Positions 34,329 through 44,232 of a stretch of 64,000 nucleotides of DNA are shown piece by piece; positions within the stretch are counted from its first letter, which is position 1; the number at the start of each line of letters is the position of its first letter. Location: positions 105,193-169,192 of the forward strand of contig NZ_KE159711.1 of the NCBI RefSeq assembly GCF_000403435.2, given 5' to 3'. The notes beneath the pieces were generated by a model that was given only the letters and a program-made list of their open reading frames with translations, ran no database searches and was not told the DNA's origin. Both the position numbers and the translations under genes were made by a program. This stretch comes from Oscillibacter sp. 1-3 (GTDB taxonomy: Bacteria; Bacillota; Clostridia; Oscillospirales; Oscillospiraceae).

Positions 34329-37300
34329 ATGTCATTTGTGTCTCCGCTGTACAGCTCCCGGTTTGAGCACGACGCCTGCGGCATTGGCGCGGTTGTGGAC
34401 ATCCGGGGACGAAAATCCCACGGGACGGTGGACAGCGCTTTAAAAATCGTGGAAAAGCTGGAGCACCGCGCCGGAAAGGACGCCGCCGGAGAGACCGGCG
34501 ACGGCGTGGGCCTGCTGCTCCAGGTGCCCCACAGGTTGATGGTAAAAGCCACCGGTAACCTCGGAATCGCTCTGGGGGGTGAACGGGATTATGGCGTGGG
34601 GGTGTTCTTCTTCCCCCAGGACAGGGTCAGGCGGGCCCAGGCCCAAAAGATGCTGGAGATCATTGTGGACAAGGAGGGACTGGAGTTCCTGGGCTGGCGG
34701 GACGTGCCGGTCCATCCGGAGGTGCTGGGGGAGAAGGCGAGAAGCTGTATGCCCCATATCTGCCACTGCTTCGTGAAGCGCCCGGAGGACTGTGCCCGGG
34801 GTCTGGAGTTCGACCGGAGGCTGTATGTTGTCCGGCGGGTATTTGAACAGTCCAATGTCAATACCTATATCCCCTCTTTCTCCAGCCGGACGATTGTCTA
34901 TAAGGGAATGTTTCTGGTGGAGCAGCTGCGGCAGTTCTATGCCGATTTGACGGACCCGGACTGTCAGAGCGCCATCGCCCTGGTCCACTCCCGTTTCTCC
35001 ACCAATACCTCCCCCTCCTGGGAGAGGGCGCACCCCAACCGGTATATTCTCCACAACGGGGAAATCAATACCATCCGGGGAAATGCGGACCGGATGCTGG
35101 CCCGGGAGGAGACCGTCTCCTCTCCCGTTATGGATGACGATATGGATAAGATTCTGCCTGTTGTGGACCAGAACGGGTCAGACTCCGCTATGCTGGACAA
35201 CACCCTGGAGTTCCTGATGATGAACGGTATGGAGCTGCCTCGGGCCGTCATGCTCTGCATCCCGGAGCCGTGGGCTAAGGATAAGCGGATGGACCGGGAG
35301 AAGCGGGATTTCTACCACTATTACGCCACTATGATGGAGCCCTGGGACGGGCCCGCCGCCATCGTCTTCTCTGACGGCGACACCGTGGGGGCGGTGCTGG
35401 ACCGGAACGGACTTCGGCCCTGCCGGTGGTATCTCACAGACGATCAACAACTGATTCTCTCCTCCGAGGTGGGAGTGCTGGATGTGCCGCCGGAGTGCAT
35501 TGTAAAAAAGTCCCGCCTTCAGCCGGGACGGATGCTGCTGGCGGACCTCCGGGAAGGCCGGCTGGTGGACGACGCAGAGCTCAAATCCCGCTATGCCCGC
35601 CGCCAGCCCTACGGCGAGTGGCTGGACGCCAATCTGATTCACCTCCGGGACCTCCCCATTCCCAACAAGCGGGTGGAGACCCATCCTCAGGAGCTGCGGG
35701 ACCGGCTGTATAAGGCCTTCGGCTACACCTATGAGGAGGTGAAGGATGCCATTCTCCCCATGGCCCGGGATGGGATGGAGCCCACCTCCGCCATGGGGGT
35801 GGACACGCCGCTGGCAGTACTCAGCGAGCGCCGCCAACCCCTGTTCAACTACTTCAAGCAGCTTTTCGCCCAAGTGACGAATCCCCCCATCGACGCCATC
35901 CGGGAAGAAATTGTCACCGACACCACCGTTTATGTGGGCCCCAGCGGCAACCTGCTGGAAGAGAAAGCGTCCAACTGTACGGTTCTTCAAATCCAAAACC
36001 CCATTTTGACCTCGGTGGACCTGATGAAAATTCGGCATATGGACCGCCCGGGCTTCCATGTGGAGACCGTTTCCCTGCTGTACTACAAGGGATCCCCTCT
36101 GGCCAACGCCTTGGACCGTCTGGTGGTGAATGTGGACCGGGCCTATAAGAAGGGCGCCAACATTATCATTCTCTCGGACCGGGGCGTGGATGAAAATCAC
36201 GTGGCGATTCCCTCTCTCCTGGCGGTGAGTACCCTGGAGCAGCACCTGGTTCGGACCAAAAAACGGACAGCGGTCTCCATGGTTCTGGAGAGCGCGGAGC
36301 CCCGGGACGTCCACCATTTTGCAACGCTTCTGGGATACGGCGCCCAGGCGATCAATCCCTATCTGGCCCAGGAGTGCGTGGAGGAGCTGGTGGAGCGGGG
36401 ACTGCTGGACAAGGAGTCCTCCGTGGCCGTCAGGGACTACAATGAGGCCATTCTCCACGGAATTGTGAAGATCGCCTCCAAAATGGGAATCTCCACCATC
36501 CAGTCCTACCAGTCCGCCCAGATTTTTGAGTGCGTGGGCATCAACAGGGCCACTGTGGACCGGTACTTCACCAACACGGTCAGCCGTGTGGAGGGCGTGG
36601 GGCTGGAGGAAATCGGAGAAGGCGTAGAGTGGAATCACAGTCAGGCTTTCGACCCTCTGGGTCTGGGTTTTGACTCCACGCTGGATTCCGCAGGGATTCA
36701 CAAGCTCCGTTCCGGACCGGACAAAGAGGACCATATGTACAACCCGCGCACCATTCTCCTTTTGCAGAAGGCGGCGCGGGAAGGGAGCTATGAGATTTTT
36801 AAGGAGTACAGTGCCCTGGTGGATTTTGCCGACAAACCCCACACGCTGCGGGGCCTGTTGGATTTCCGTGTTTCGGAGGACGGGGGAATCCCCCTGGAAG
36901 AGGTGGAACCGGTGGAGAGCATTGTCCGGCGGTTCAAGACCGGGGCCATGAGCTATGGCTCCATCTCCCGGGAGGCCCACGAGTGCATGGCTATTGCGAT
37001 GAACCGCATTGGCGGAAAATCCAACTCCGGCGAGGGCGGCGAGGCACGGGAGCGGCTGAGCAGTGACCGCCGCTCCGCCATCAAACAGGTGGCCTCAGGC
37101 CGCTTCGGCGTCACCAGTGAGTATCTGGTCAGCGCTGATGAGATTCAGATCAAGATGGCCCAGGGGGCCAAGCCCGGCGAGGGGGGGCACCTGCCGGGGA
37201 AAAAGGTATATCCCTGGATTGCCAGGACCCGGTGTTCTACCCCCGGCGTGACCCTGATCTCCCCGCCGCCCCACCATGACATCTACTCCATCGAGGACCT

Positions 37301-38852
37301 GGCCCAACTGATATATGATTTGAAAAACGCCAACCGGTTCGCCCGGATCAGTGTCAAACTGGTCAGCGAGGCGGGAGTAGGCACGATTGCCGCCGGCGTT
37401 GCCAAGGCCGGGGCGCAGGTGGTGCTGATCTCCGGCCACGACGGCGGTACCGGAGCGGCCCCCCGCAGCTCCATTCAGGGGGCGGGCCTGCCCTGGGAGT
37501 TGGGGGTGGCGGAGGCCCATCAGACCCTGATACAAAACGACCTCCGCCAGCAGGTGGTGATTGAAGCCGATGGCAAGCTGATGACAGGCCGGGACGTGGC
37601 AATTGCCTGTATGCTGGGAGCGGAGGAATTCGGTTTTGCCACTGCGCCCCTGGTGGCCATGGGCTGCTGCATGATGCGGGTGTGTAATCTGGACACCTGT
37701 CCCGCCGGTATTGCCACCCAGGACCCAGAGCTCCGGAAGCGGTTTTCCGGCAGGCCTGAGTACGTGGAGAACTTTATGTATTTTGTAGCGCGGGAGCTGC
37801 GGGAGTACATGGCCTCCCTGGGCGTACGGACCGTGGACGAGCTGGTGGGCCGGTGCGATTTGCTGCGGGTTCGGGAAAAACTGATAACTCGCCGGGCGGA
37901 GGCCCTGAATCTGGACGCACTGCTGCAAAATCCCTGTGGTGACCATGTGCCCCACTTCGACCCCGCCGCAGTCTACGACTTTCAGCTGGAGAGGACGGCG
38001 GATATGCGGGTGCTGATGGAAAAACTGGGAAAAAGTCTCAGGGACAGGAGGAGCGGGCGTCTGGATATCCGGATTTCCTCCACGGACCGGGCTTTCGGCA
38101 CCCTGTTCGGTTCAGAGATCACCCGAACCTGCGAAAACGGCCTGCCGGAGGACAGCTATGTCATCACCTGCCGCGGCGGCGGCGGGCAGTCCTTCGGGGC
38201 ATTTATCCCCAGGGGGCTGACGCTGGACCTGGAGGGGGACTGCAACGACGGATTCGGCAAGGGCCTCTCCGGCGGCAAGCTGATTCTGCATCCGCCGGCG
38301 GGGGGGACCGGGTTTAAGCCGGGGGAGAACATCATCGTGGGCAACGTGGCTCTCTATGGAGCCACCGGCGGCAAGGCCTTCATCAACGGTATGGCCGGAG
38401 AGCGCTTCTGCGTCCGCAACTCCGGTGCCTCCGCTGTGGTGGAGGGCGTGGGCGACCATGGCTGCGAGTACATGACCGGAGGCCGGGCAGTGATCCTGGG
38501 GCCCACCGGGAAGAACTTTGCGGCGGGCATGTCCGGCGGCGTGGCCTACGTGCTGGACGAACGGCATGATTTGTATCTCCGCCTCAATAAGGAGCAGGTT
38601 CAGGCTGCGGAACTGACAGAGGCCCACGATATTGCGGAGCTTCGTGCCCTGATTGAGGAGCATGTAGCCGCCACCGGTTCCCCCAGAGGGAAGCAAATTC
38701 TGGCGGCGTTCCAGTCCTATATTCCCTGCTTCAAGAAGGTCATGCCCAGAGACTATGACCGGATGCTTCGGGCTATTGCCCAGCAGGAGGAAAAGGGCAT
38801 GAGCCGGGAGCAGGCGGAGATCGAGGCGTTTTATGCCACCGCGAGAGGATAA
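34329..38852 (+). CDS. gltB: Glutamate synthase (NADPH) large subunit
   Basis: 1507 residues in the standard order: class II amidotransferase domain with propeptide and nucleophile Cys17 (HDACGIG), central domain, FMN synthase domain (HDGGTGAAPRSS), the [3Fe-4S] cysteines in CCMMRVCNLDTC, and the C-terminal GltB beta-helix (GATGGKAFINGMAG). It moves the glutamine amide to 2-oxoglutarate, giving two glutamates. The start is ATG 34329, after CGGAG; upstream codons belong to the leader hairpin. gltD follows after 14 bases. Confidence 0.96.
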   Translation: MSFVSPLYSSRFEHDACGIGAVVDIRGRKSHGTVDSALKIVEKLEHRAGKDAAGETGDGVGLLLQVPHRLMVKATGNLGIALGGERDYGVGVFFFPQDRVRRAQAQKMLEIIVDKEGLEFLGWRDVPVHPEVLGEKARSCMPHICHCFVKRPEDCARGLEFDRRLYVVRRVFEQSNVNTYIPSFSSRTIVYKGMFLVEQLRQFYADLTDPDCQSAIALVHSRFSTNTSPSWERAHPNRYILHNGEINTIRGNADRMLAREETVSSPVMDDDMDKILPVVDQNGSDSAMLDNTLEFLMMNGMELPRAVMLCIPEPWAKDKRMDREKRDFYHYYATMMEPWDGPAAIVFSDGDTVGAVLDRNGLRPCRWYLTDDQQLILSSEVGVLDVPPECIVKKSRLQPGRMLLADLREGRLVDDAELKSRYARRQPYGEWLDANLIHLRDLPIPNKRVETHPQELRDRLYKAFGYTYEEVKDAILPMARDGMEPTSAMGVDTPLAVLSERRQPLFNYFKQLFAQVTNPPIDAIREEIVTDTTVYVGPSGNLLEEKASNCTVLQIQNPILTSVDLMKIRHMDRPGFHVETVSLLYYKGSPLANALDRLVVNVDRAYKKGANIIILSDRGVDENHVAIPSLLAVSTLEQHLVRTKKRTAVSMVLESAEPRDVHHFATLLGYGAQAINPYLAQECVEELVERGLLDKESSVAVRDYNEAILHGIVKIASKMGISTIQSYQSAQIFECVGINRATVDRYFTNTVSRVEGVGLEEIGEGVEWNHSQAFDPLGLGFDSTLDSAGIHKLRSGPDKEDHMYNPRTILLLQKAAREGSYEIFKEYSALVDFADKPHTLRGLLDFRVSEDGGIPLEEVEPVESIVRRFKTGAMSYGSISREAHECMAIAMNRIGGKSNSGEGGEARERLSSDRRSAIKQVASGRFGVTSEYLVSADEIQIKMAQGAKPGEGGHLPGKKVYPWIARTRCSTPGVTLISPPPHHDIYSIEDLAQLIYDLKNANRFARISVKLVSEAGVGTIAAGVAKAGAQVVLISGHDGGTGAAPRSSIQGAGLPWELGVAEAHQTLIQNDLRQQVVIEADGKLMTGRDVAIACMLGAEEFGFATAPLVAMGCCMMRVCNLDTCPAGIATQDPELRKRFSGRPEYVENFMYFVARELREYMASLGVRTVDELVGRCDLLRVREKLITRRAEALNLDALLQNPCGDHVPHFDPAAVYDFQLERTADMRVLMEKLGKSLRDRRSGRLDIRISSTDRAFGTLFGSEITRTCENGLPEDSYVITCRGGGGQSFGAFIPRGLTLDLEGDCNDGFGKGLSGGKLILHPPAGGTGFKPGENIIVGNVALYGATGGKAFINGMAGERFCVRNSGASAVVEGVGDHGCEYMTGGRAVILGPTGKNFAAGMSGGVAYVLDERHDLYLRLNKEQVQAAELTEAHDIAELRALIEEHVAATGSPRGKQILAAFQSYIPCFKKVMPRDYDRMLRAIAQQEEKGMSREQAEIEAFYATARG

Positions 38853-38866
38853 GGAGGGGTGACGAT

Positions 38867-40261
38867 ATGGGAAAGATCACTGGATTTTTGGAATATGACC
38901 GGCGGGAGCCGGCGGACCGCCCGCCGCTGGAGCGGGTCCGGGACTGGGAGCCCTTCCGCATCCCCCTGACGGCGGATGCCCGCCGGGAACAGGGAGGGCG
39001 GTGTATGAACTGCGGCGTCCCATTCTGCCAATCCGGCATCCAGTGGGAGGGGCGGGACTTTGGCTGTCCCCTGCATAATTTGATTCCCGAGTGGAACGAC
39101 ATGATCCATGCGGGGAACCCCTCTCATGCCCTGAGCCGCCTGCTGAAAACCAATAATTTCCCGGAGTTCACCGGGCGGGTCTGCCCTGCGCCCTGCGAGG
39201 AGGCGTGCATCTGCGGAATGTACGGCGATGCCGTGACCATCCGGGACAACGAGCTGAGCGTCATAGAGGAGGCCTTTGCCGCCGGGGCGGTGCGGCGCCG
39301 CCGTCCGCCTCAGTGGTCGGGAAAGAAGGTGGCGGTGGTGGGTTCCGGCCCGGCGGGCCTGGCGGCGGCGGACCAGCTGAATCACCGGGGCCACTCTGTC
39401 ACCGTTGTGGAGCGGGAGGAGCGGCCCGGAGGGCTTTTGACCTACGGCATTCCCAATATGAAGCTGCCCAAGGACATCGTAAAGCGCAGAATTAACCTGA
39501 TGACGGACGAGGGGGTCAGCTTTGTCACCGGTGTGGATGCGGCGGACCCCCAGGTGGCCCAGAGGCTGCTGCGGGACTATGATGCGGTAATCCTCTGCTG
39601 CGGCGCGGAGCGGCCCCGCCCCCTTGGATTGGAGACAGAAGGAATCTCCGGCATCTGCTACGGCACGGAGTTTTTGAAGGCCGCTGTGGAACAGCGGCAG
39701 TTTGGTAAAACGCCCGCCGTTCCCACAGCGGAGGGGAGGGACGTGATCATCGTCGGTACCGGCGACACCGCCTCCGACTGCGTGGCCACGGCCCTGCGGC
39801 AGGGATGCCGGTCCATTGCACAGCTGGTGCGCCGTCCGGAGGCAGACTACCTGCAAAACGGTGTTCTGCCCCGGGACTGTGCCCATGAGGAGGCTGCTGC
39901 CCTGTTTGGAGAGGATCCCAGGCGGTTTGGCGTGCAAATTAAGGAGATCCGTGTGGAGAACGGCGCACTGACCGCCGTGACCACCACGGAGGGAGACGCT
40001 CTGCCCTGCGGGCTCCTGATCGCCGCCACCGGCTTTGCCGGATGCGCGGGCGAAGTGTGCAAGGCCTTCGGCGTGGCCTGGGATGAGACGGTCCAGACTT
40101 CGGAGGGCGGCTTTGCCACCACCGTGGAGAAGGTCTTTGCCGCCGGGGATATGCGCCGGGGCCAGTCTCTTGTGGTATGGGCCATCGCGGAGGGGCGGAG
40201 TGCCGCCGCGGAGGTGGATTCATACCTCAATGGCTGCACCAATCTTGTACGGGTGGTATAG
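38867..40261 (+). CDS. gltD: Glutamate synthase (NADPH) small subunit
   Basis: A 464-residue flavoprotein. N-terminal [4Fe-4S] cysteines are in [10 protein letters not shown] and [12 protein letters not shown]; the FAD motif is [14 protein letters not shown]; the NADPH motif is [12 protein letters not shown]. It feeds electrons from NADPH to GltB. AAGGAGGGG precedes the ATG. Confidence 0.96.
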   Translation: MGKITGFLEYDRREPADRPPLERVRDWEPFRIPLTADARREQGGRCMNCGVPFCQSGIQWEGRDFGCPLHNLIPEWNDMIHAGNPSHALSRLLKTNNFPEFTGRVCPAPCEEACICGMYGDAVTIRDNELSVIEEAFAAGAVRRRRPPQWSGKKVAVVGSGPAGLAAADQLNHRGHSVTVVEREERPGGLLTYGIPNMKLPKDIVKRRINLMTDEGVSFVTGVDAADPQVAQRLLRDYDAVILCCGAERPRPLGLETEGISGICYGTEFLKAAVEQRQFGKTPAVPTAEGRDVIIVGTGDTASDCVATALRQGCRSIAQLVRRPEADYLQNGVLPRDCAHEEAAALFGEDPRRFGVQIKEIRVENGALTAVTTTEGDALPCGLLIAATGFAGCAGEVCKAFGVAWDETVQTSEGGFATTVEKVFAAGDMRRGQSLVVWAIAEGRSAAAEVDSYLNGCTNLVRVV

Positions 40262-40367
40262 GTTCTGGAAAGAGAAATGCCCATCGTGGAAAGTTCATGA
40301 AAAAATTTTCGCGGCAGCGGAATTTTCCGGTGTTTCGGCCAAGATTTCTGAAATCCCTGAAAAATGA

Positions 40368-40457
40368 TTGACAGGGCCCCGGCGAGGGCGTATAATGCCC
40401 CCATAAAGGCAAAGGCGTCTTTAGGGAGTATTCCCGGAAGGCGCCTTTGCCCTTTTT
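40368..40457 (+). promoter_or_regulatory. glnN promoter and 5' leader hairpin (attenuator class N)
   Basis: TTGACA, a 17-base spacer and TATAAT (40391-40396). The hairpin at 40408-40451 pairs GGCAAAGGCGTC with GGCGCCTTTGCC around an inner GGGA/TCCC stem and is followed by CTTTTT. It ends 36 bases before the start codon. Confidence 0.75.
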
Positions 40458-40487
40458 ATGCGATGATCGCGGAAAGGGTGAACGAAC

Positions 40488-42584
40488 ATGGCAGCACTGC
40501 CAGAGTATTTCGGAAGTTTGGTATTTGATGATCGGGTGATGAAAGCGAATCTGTCCGCCGAAGTGTACCAGTCTCTTCGCAGGACCATTGATGAGGACGC
40601 GAGGCTGGATATTGGCGTGGCCAACGCGGTGGCCTCCGCTATGCGGGATTGGGCGGTGGCCCATGGGGCAACCCACTTTACCCACTGGTTTCAGCCCCTT
40701 ACCGGTGTTACCGCCGAGAAGCACGACAGTTTTATCTCACCCGCTCCGGACGGCGGCGTCATCATGGAGTTCTCCGGCAAAGAGTTGATCCGAGGAGAGC
40801 CGGATGCCTCCTCTTTCCCATCCGGCGGACTGCGGGCCACCTTTGAGGCACGGGGCTACACCGCGTGGGACCCCACCTCCTACGCGTTTATCAAGGACCG
40901 GACATTGTGCATTCCCACCGCTTTCTGCGGCTACAATGGTGAGGCGCTGGACAAGAAGACGCCTCTGCTGCGCTCCATGGAGGCGCTGAACCGACAGGCG
41001 CTGCGCATTCTGCGCCTGTTTGGAAACACGGAGGTAAAGCGGGTAAGCACCGCTGCGGGCCCGGAACAGGAGTATTTCCTGGTGGACGCCAAGCTGTGGG
41101 AGCAGCGCCGGGACCTGCGCTTCACCGGACGCACGCTTTTCGGCGCCCGGCCTCCCAAGGGACAGGAGATGGATGATCACTACTTTGGCACGATCAAGCC
41201 CCGGGTGGCCGCCTACATGGAGGATCTGAATCAGGAGCTTTGGAAGCTGGGCATCCTGGCCAAGACCCAGCACAACGAGGTGGCTCCGGCCCAGCACGAG
41301 CTGGCCCCCATCTACTCCACCACCAATGTCTCCACAGACCACAACCAACTGACCATGGAAATCATGCAGAAGGTGGCTGCCCGCCACGGCCTGGTCTGCC
41401 TGCTCCACGAAAAGCCCTTTGAGGGCGTGAACGGCTCCGGCAAGCACAACAACTGGTCGTTGTCCACCGACACCGGCGTCAATCTCCTCTCTCCCGGCGA
41501 GACACCCTATGAGAACGCCCAGTTCCTGCTGTTTCTGTGCGCCGTCATCCAGGCGGTGGATGACTTTCAGGACCTGCTGCGCATCTCAGTGGCCACCGCC
41601 GGCAATGACCACCGCCTGGGGGCCAACGAGGCGCCGCCCGCCGTGGTGTCCATGTTCCTGGGGGATGAGCTGGCCGCCATTCTGGACGCCATAGAGCACG
41701 ACGCGCCCTATACCGGCGTGAAGGCGGGAAAGGTGAAGCTGGGAGCGGACGTGCTGCCCCGGTTCCGCAGGGATACCACGGACCGCAACCGCACCTCGCC
41801 CTTTGCCTTCACGGGGAATAAGTTTGAATTCCGCATGGTGGGCTCCTCCGACTCCATTGCCTGTGCCAACATTATGCTCAACGCCGCCATGGCCGAGAGC
41901 CTGAAGCGTTTCGCCGATCAGCTGGAGGGGGCGGAGGATTTCAAATCCGCCTTGCAGGGCCTGATCCGTGATACCATTCGTGACCACAAGCGGATTATCT
42001 TCAACGGCAACGGCTACGATGCCGCCTGGATCAAGGAGGCTGTCGAACAGAGGGGGCTGATGAACTACCCCAGTACGCCGGACTGCGTTCCCCATCTGCT
42101 GGATCAGAAGAACGTGGATATGCTCACTTCGCACGGCGTGTATACCAGGGCAGAATTGGTCTCCCGTTATGAGGTTACTCTGGACAACTACTGCAAGACC
42201 ATTGTCATTGAGGCCAGGACCATGGCGGACATGGCCCGCACCGAGATTCTTCCCGCCATACAGGCGTTTGCCGGCGAAACCGCAAGGGCGGCGGCCGGCA
42301 AAAAAGCGCTGAGTCCCGGCTGCGCCTGCGCGTATGAGACAGCGTTGTTGGAGAAGCTGTCCGGTCTCACCGATCAGATTGCCGCCAGGACAGCGGAGCT
42401 GGAGCAGCTGGTGGAAGAGCTGGCGGAAGCCAACGATATAAGGACGGAGTCCGAGGGCATCCGGGACCGGGTGCTGCCGCAGATGGACCGGCTGCGCCGG
42501 GCTTGCGATGAGGCGGAGACCATCACCGCAAAGAGATACTGGCCATTCCCCACCTATGGCGACCTGCTGTTTGGCGTGAGATAA
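40488..42584 (+). CDS. glnN: Glutamine synthetase type III
   Basis: A 698-residue GSIII, a family distinct from GSI and typical of Bacteroidetes and some Firmicutes. Seen are the N-terminal FGSLVFDD block, [21 protein letters not shown] metal Glu, [26 protein letters not shown] and [22 protein letters not shown] lies upstream, and the leader is of the same class as glnA. Presence beside a GSI suggests division of labour under different nitrogen supply. Confidence 0.95.
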   Translation: MAALPEYFGSLVFDDRVMKANLSAEVYQSLRRTIDEDARLDIGVANAVASAMRDWAVAHGATHFTHWFQPLTGVTAEKHDSFISPAPDGGVIMEFSGKELIRGEPDASSFPSGGLRATFEARGYTAWDPTSYAFIKDRTLCIPTAFCGYNGEALDKKTPLLRSMEALNRQALRILRLFGNTEVKRVSTAAGPEQEYFLVDAKLWEQRRDLRFTGRTLFGARPPKGQEMDDHYFGTIKPRVAAYMEDLNQELWKLGILAKTQHNEVAPAQHELAPIYSTTNVSTDHNQLTMEIMQKVAARHGLVCLLHEKPFEGVNGSGKHNNWSLSTDTGVNLLSPGETPYENAQFLLFLCAVIQAVDDFQDLLRISVATAGNDHRLGANEAPPAVVSMFLGDELAAILDAIEHDAPYTGVKAGKVKLGADVLPRFRRDTTDRNRTSPFAFTGNKFEFRMVGSSDSIACANIMLNAAMAESLKRFADQLEGAEDFKSALQGLIRDTIRDHKRIIFNGNGYDAAWIKEAVEQRGLMNYPSTPDCVPHLLDQKNVDMLTSHGVYTRAELVSRYEVTLDNYCKTIVIEARTMADMARTEILPAIQAFAGETARAAAGKKALSPGCACAYETALLEKLSGLTDQIAARTAELEQLVEELAEANDIRTESEGIRDRVLPQMDRLRRACDEAETITAKRYWPFPTYGDLLFGVR

Positions 42585-42677
42585 CAGGGGGAACGGGACC
42601 GGGCGGCAAAATTCTCTGAGAAGCAAAAAGCGGTTTGGCATACGCGGAGCAGCAGTTTCCGAACGGCTAAAAGACTT

Positions 42678-42839
42678 AGAGCCTATCCCGAAATTAGCCG
42701 TGCGCTGATCGTGCCGCAGATTTTTTGCCAAACAAGGCGATTTTTCGCAGGCGGGCTGACGCCCGGCAAGGAAAATCAACGCAGTATGGCGGAAAATATG
42801 CGGCACGAGCAGTGTGCGGGTAATTTTGGGATAGGCTCT
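42678..42839. mobile_element. MITE-like palindrome (162 bases) after glnN
   Basis: The ends are long inverted repeats (AGAGCCTATCCCGAAATTA at the left; its near-complement TAATTTTGGGATAGGCTCT at the right). Inside each arm is TCGTGCCGCA or its complement. The core holds GCGGGCTGACGCCCGGCAAG, the complement of the core at 21063. It sits between the glnN stop and its terminator. It has no coding capacity. Confidence 0.7.
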
Positions 42840-42844
42840 TACAA

Positions 42845-42886
42845 AAAGCCGCGGAGTTCTGTCGACTGACAGGACTCCGCGGTTTT
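42845..42886 (+). terminator. Terminator of the glnN unit
   Basis: A 17-base stem around a 4-base loop (GCCGCGGAGTTCTGTC / GACAGGACTCCGCGG) ends in TTTT. The MITE lies between it and the gene. The following 140 bases up to 43028 show no gene. Confidence 0.85.
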
Positions 42887-43028
42887 ACATGGAACACAAA
42901 GATGACGGCCGTCATTTTTCTGGACACGTGGCCAATGATGTTCATATAGCGCAGTCCCTCCGCCGATTTCTTTTCGTAATGGGAGGTACCGCAATGTCAC
43001 CAGAGGAAAAGGCCTTCAGGTAGAAGGA

Positions 43029-43940
43029 CTACCAAAATCGTTTCTTCTTCATAATCCACAAGCAGAGGAACACGATCAGCGCACTGCCAATGATGACCGC
43101 TGGATATCCATATTTCCATGTCAGCTCCGGCATTCCGGTAAAATTCATCCCGTACCACCCGGCTACCAGGGACAGGGGAAGGAAAATCGTAGTCACGATG
43201 GTAAGAATCTTCATAATCCGGTTCTGGCGGATGTCTATTTCCGCCTGGAACAGCTCCCGCAGCTGCAGGCCGTATTCCCGGAGCAGCTGTGCCTCGCTGT
43301 TCAGACGCCCGATCCGCTTCTCCGCCATGTGGAACATACGAAGTTTTCTTTCGCTGAAGTACCCGTTTTCATTTTCCTGAAACTCACAGACCATATCGTC
43401 CAGCTGGGTGTAGTACCGCATCCAGCCGGCAATCTCCTTGCGCAGCGCCGTCATCCTGGGGTTAAACCCCTCCATCCCGCCGGACAGGACCTGATCCTCC
43501 AGCTGCTCCAGACGGTCTCCAATGCCTTGGAGGTGGTGCAAATCCTTGGCGATCAGCAATTCTATAAATTCATAAAAAAATCCGCCGATACCGTTTTCCA
43601 GGTGTGCGTTCTCTTTCCGGAGGCGCTGCACGGCGGAGCGGGCCGTCCCGGTATCATCGCACAGTACCACCCATCCGGGAGTCAGAAGATAGCCGAACGC
43701 GATGGGAACGCCGTCCCGTGTGCGCCTGGGGGTCACAATCGTTCCGCACAGGCAGTTGTGCCGGGCTTCCGCTTTGCATACACGGGCATCCCGCGCAGAG
43801 GGCGTGTGGCAAAGGACACGCTCCAGGCCGGGGATGGAGACGCCCCGCTCCAGTTCCTCCGACGTCAGCAGAACAAGGACATCCCCGTCCATTTTCTTCT
43901 CCAGCGGAGCCAAAGCCGCGCTGATATTGTACCGATTCAT
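43029..43940 (-). CDS. corA: CorA family divalent cation transporter
   Basis: A 303-residue CorA-type channel with a long cytoplasmic N-domain rich in coiled helix (residues ~110-240) and two C-terminal membrane segments. The first ends with the selectivity motif YGMN, followed by FTGMPEL. It moves Mg2+ or Co2+/Ni2+; Ni uptake would matter for the LarA-type enzymes, but that link is speculative. GGGAGG precedes ATG 43940. Confidence 0.9.
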   Translation of the reverse strand: MNRYNISAALAPLEKKMDGDVLVLLTSEELERGVSIPGLERVLCHTPSARDARVCKAEARHNCLCGTIVTPRRTRDGVPIAFGYLLTPGWVVLCDDTGTARSAVQRLRKENAHLENGIGGFFYEFIELLIAKDLHHLQGIGDRLEQLEDQVLSGGMEGFNPRMTALRKEIAGWMRYYTQLDDMVCEFQENENGYFSERKLRMFHMAEKRIGRLNSEAQLLREYGLQLRELFQAEIDIRQNRIMKILTIVTTIFLPLSLVAGWYGMNFTGMPELTWKYGYPAVIIGSALIVFLCLWIMKKKRFW

Positions 43941-44158
43941 AAGATTGCCTCCCGCATCATGATACTGCCATTGTATCGCGTCCATCTGAAATGGTACACT
44001 AAAATATAAAATCGCATATTGTGTGAACAAATATTTGGTATTTTGTAAACGTCAGCACTCTTCTATTGGCAGTACTAATTTGACACAGTACAACAAAGCT
44101 GTTCAAAAGAGGAACGCCAAAAAGGCCTCCTCAACAGGGCATTTTCATGAGATGTAAG

Positions 44159-44198
44159 AAAGGCGCCCCGGAATCCCCCGATTCCGGGGCGCCTTTTT
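44159..44198. terminator. Bidirectional terminator after asnB
   Basis: A 15-base GC-rich stem (AGGCGCCCCGGAATC / GATTCCGGGGCGCCT) with a 4-base loop begins 35 bases past the asnB stop. T tracts lie on both strands, stronger on the plus strand. Confidence 0.8.
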
Positions 44199-44232
44199 GT
44201 CAACGTGACCGGTTCCGAGTTTGGATTCCCGC

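Noticed and set aside
35178..36980. A 600-residue open frame antisense to gltB
   Set aside because: Antisense shadow within a conserved enzyme gene.
30071..40457. Classic ANTAR tandem-hairpin RNA motif (P1/P2 with AxxGxx loops) in the nitrogen leaders
   Set aside because: Each leader has only one hairpin and the loops do not fit; I kept the attenuator claim but not this motif.
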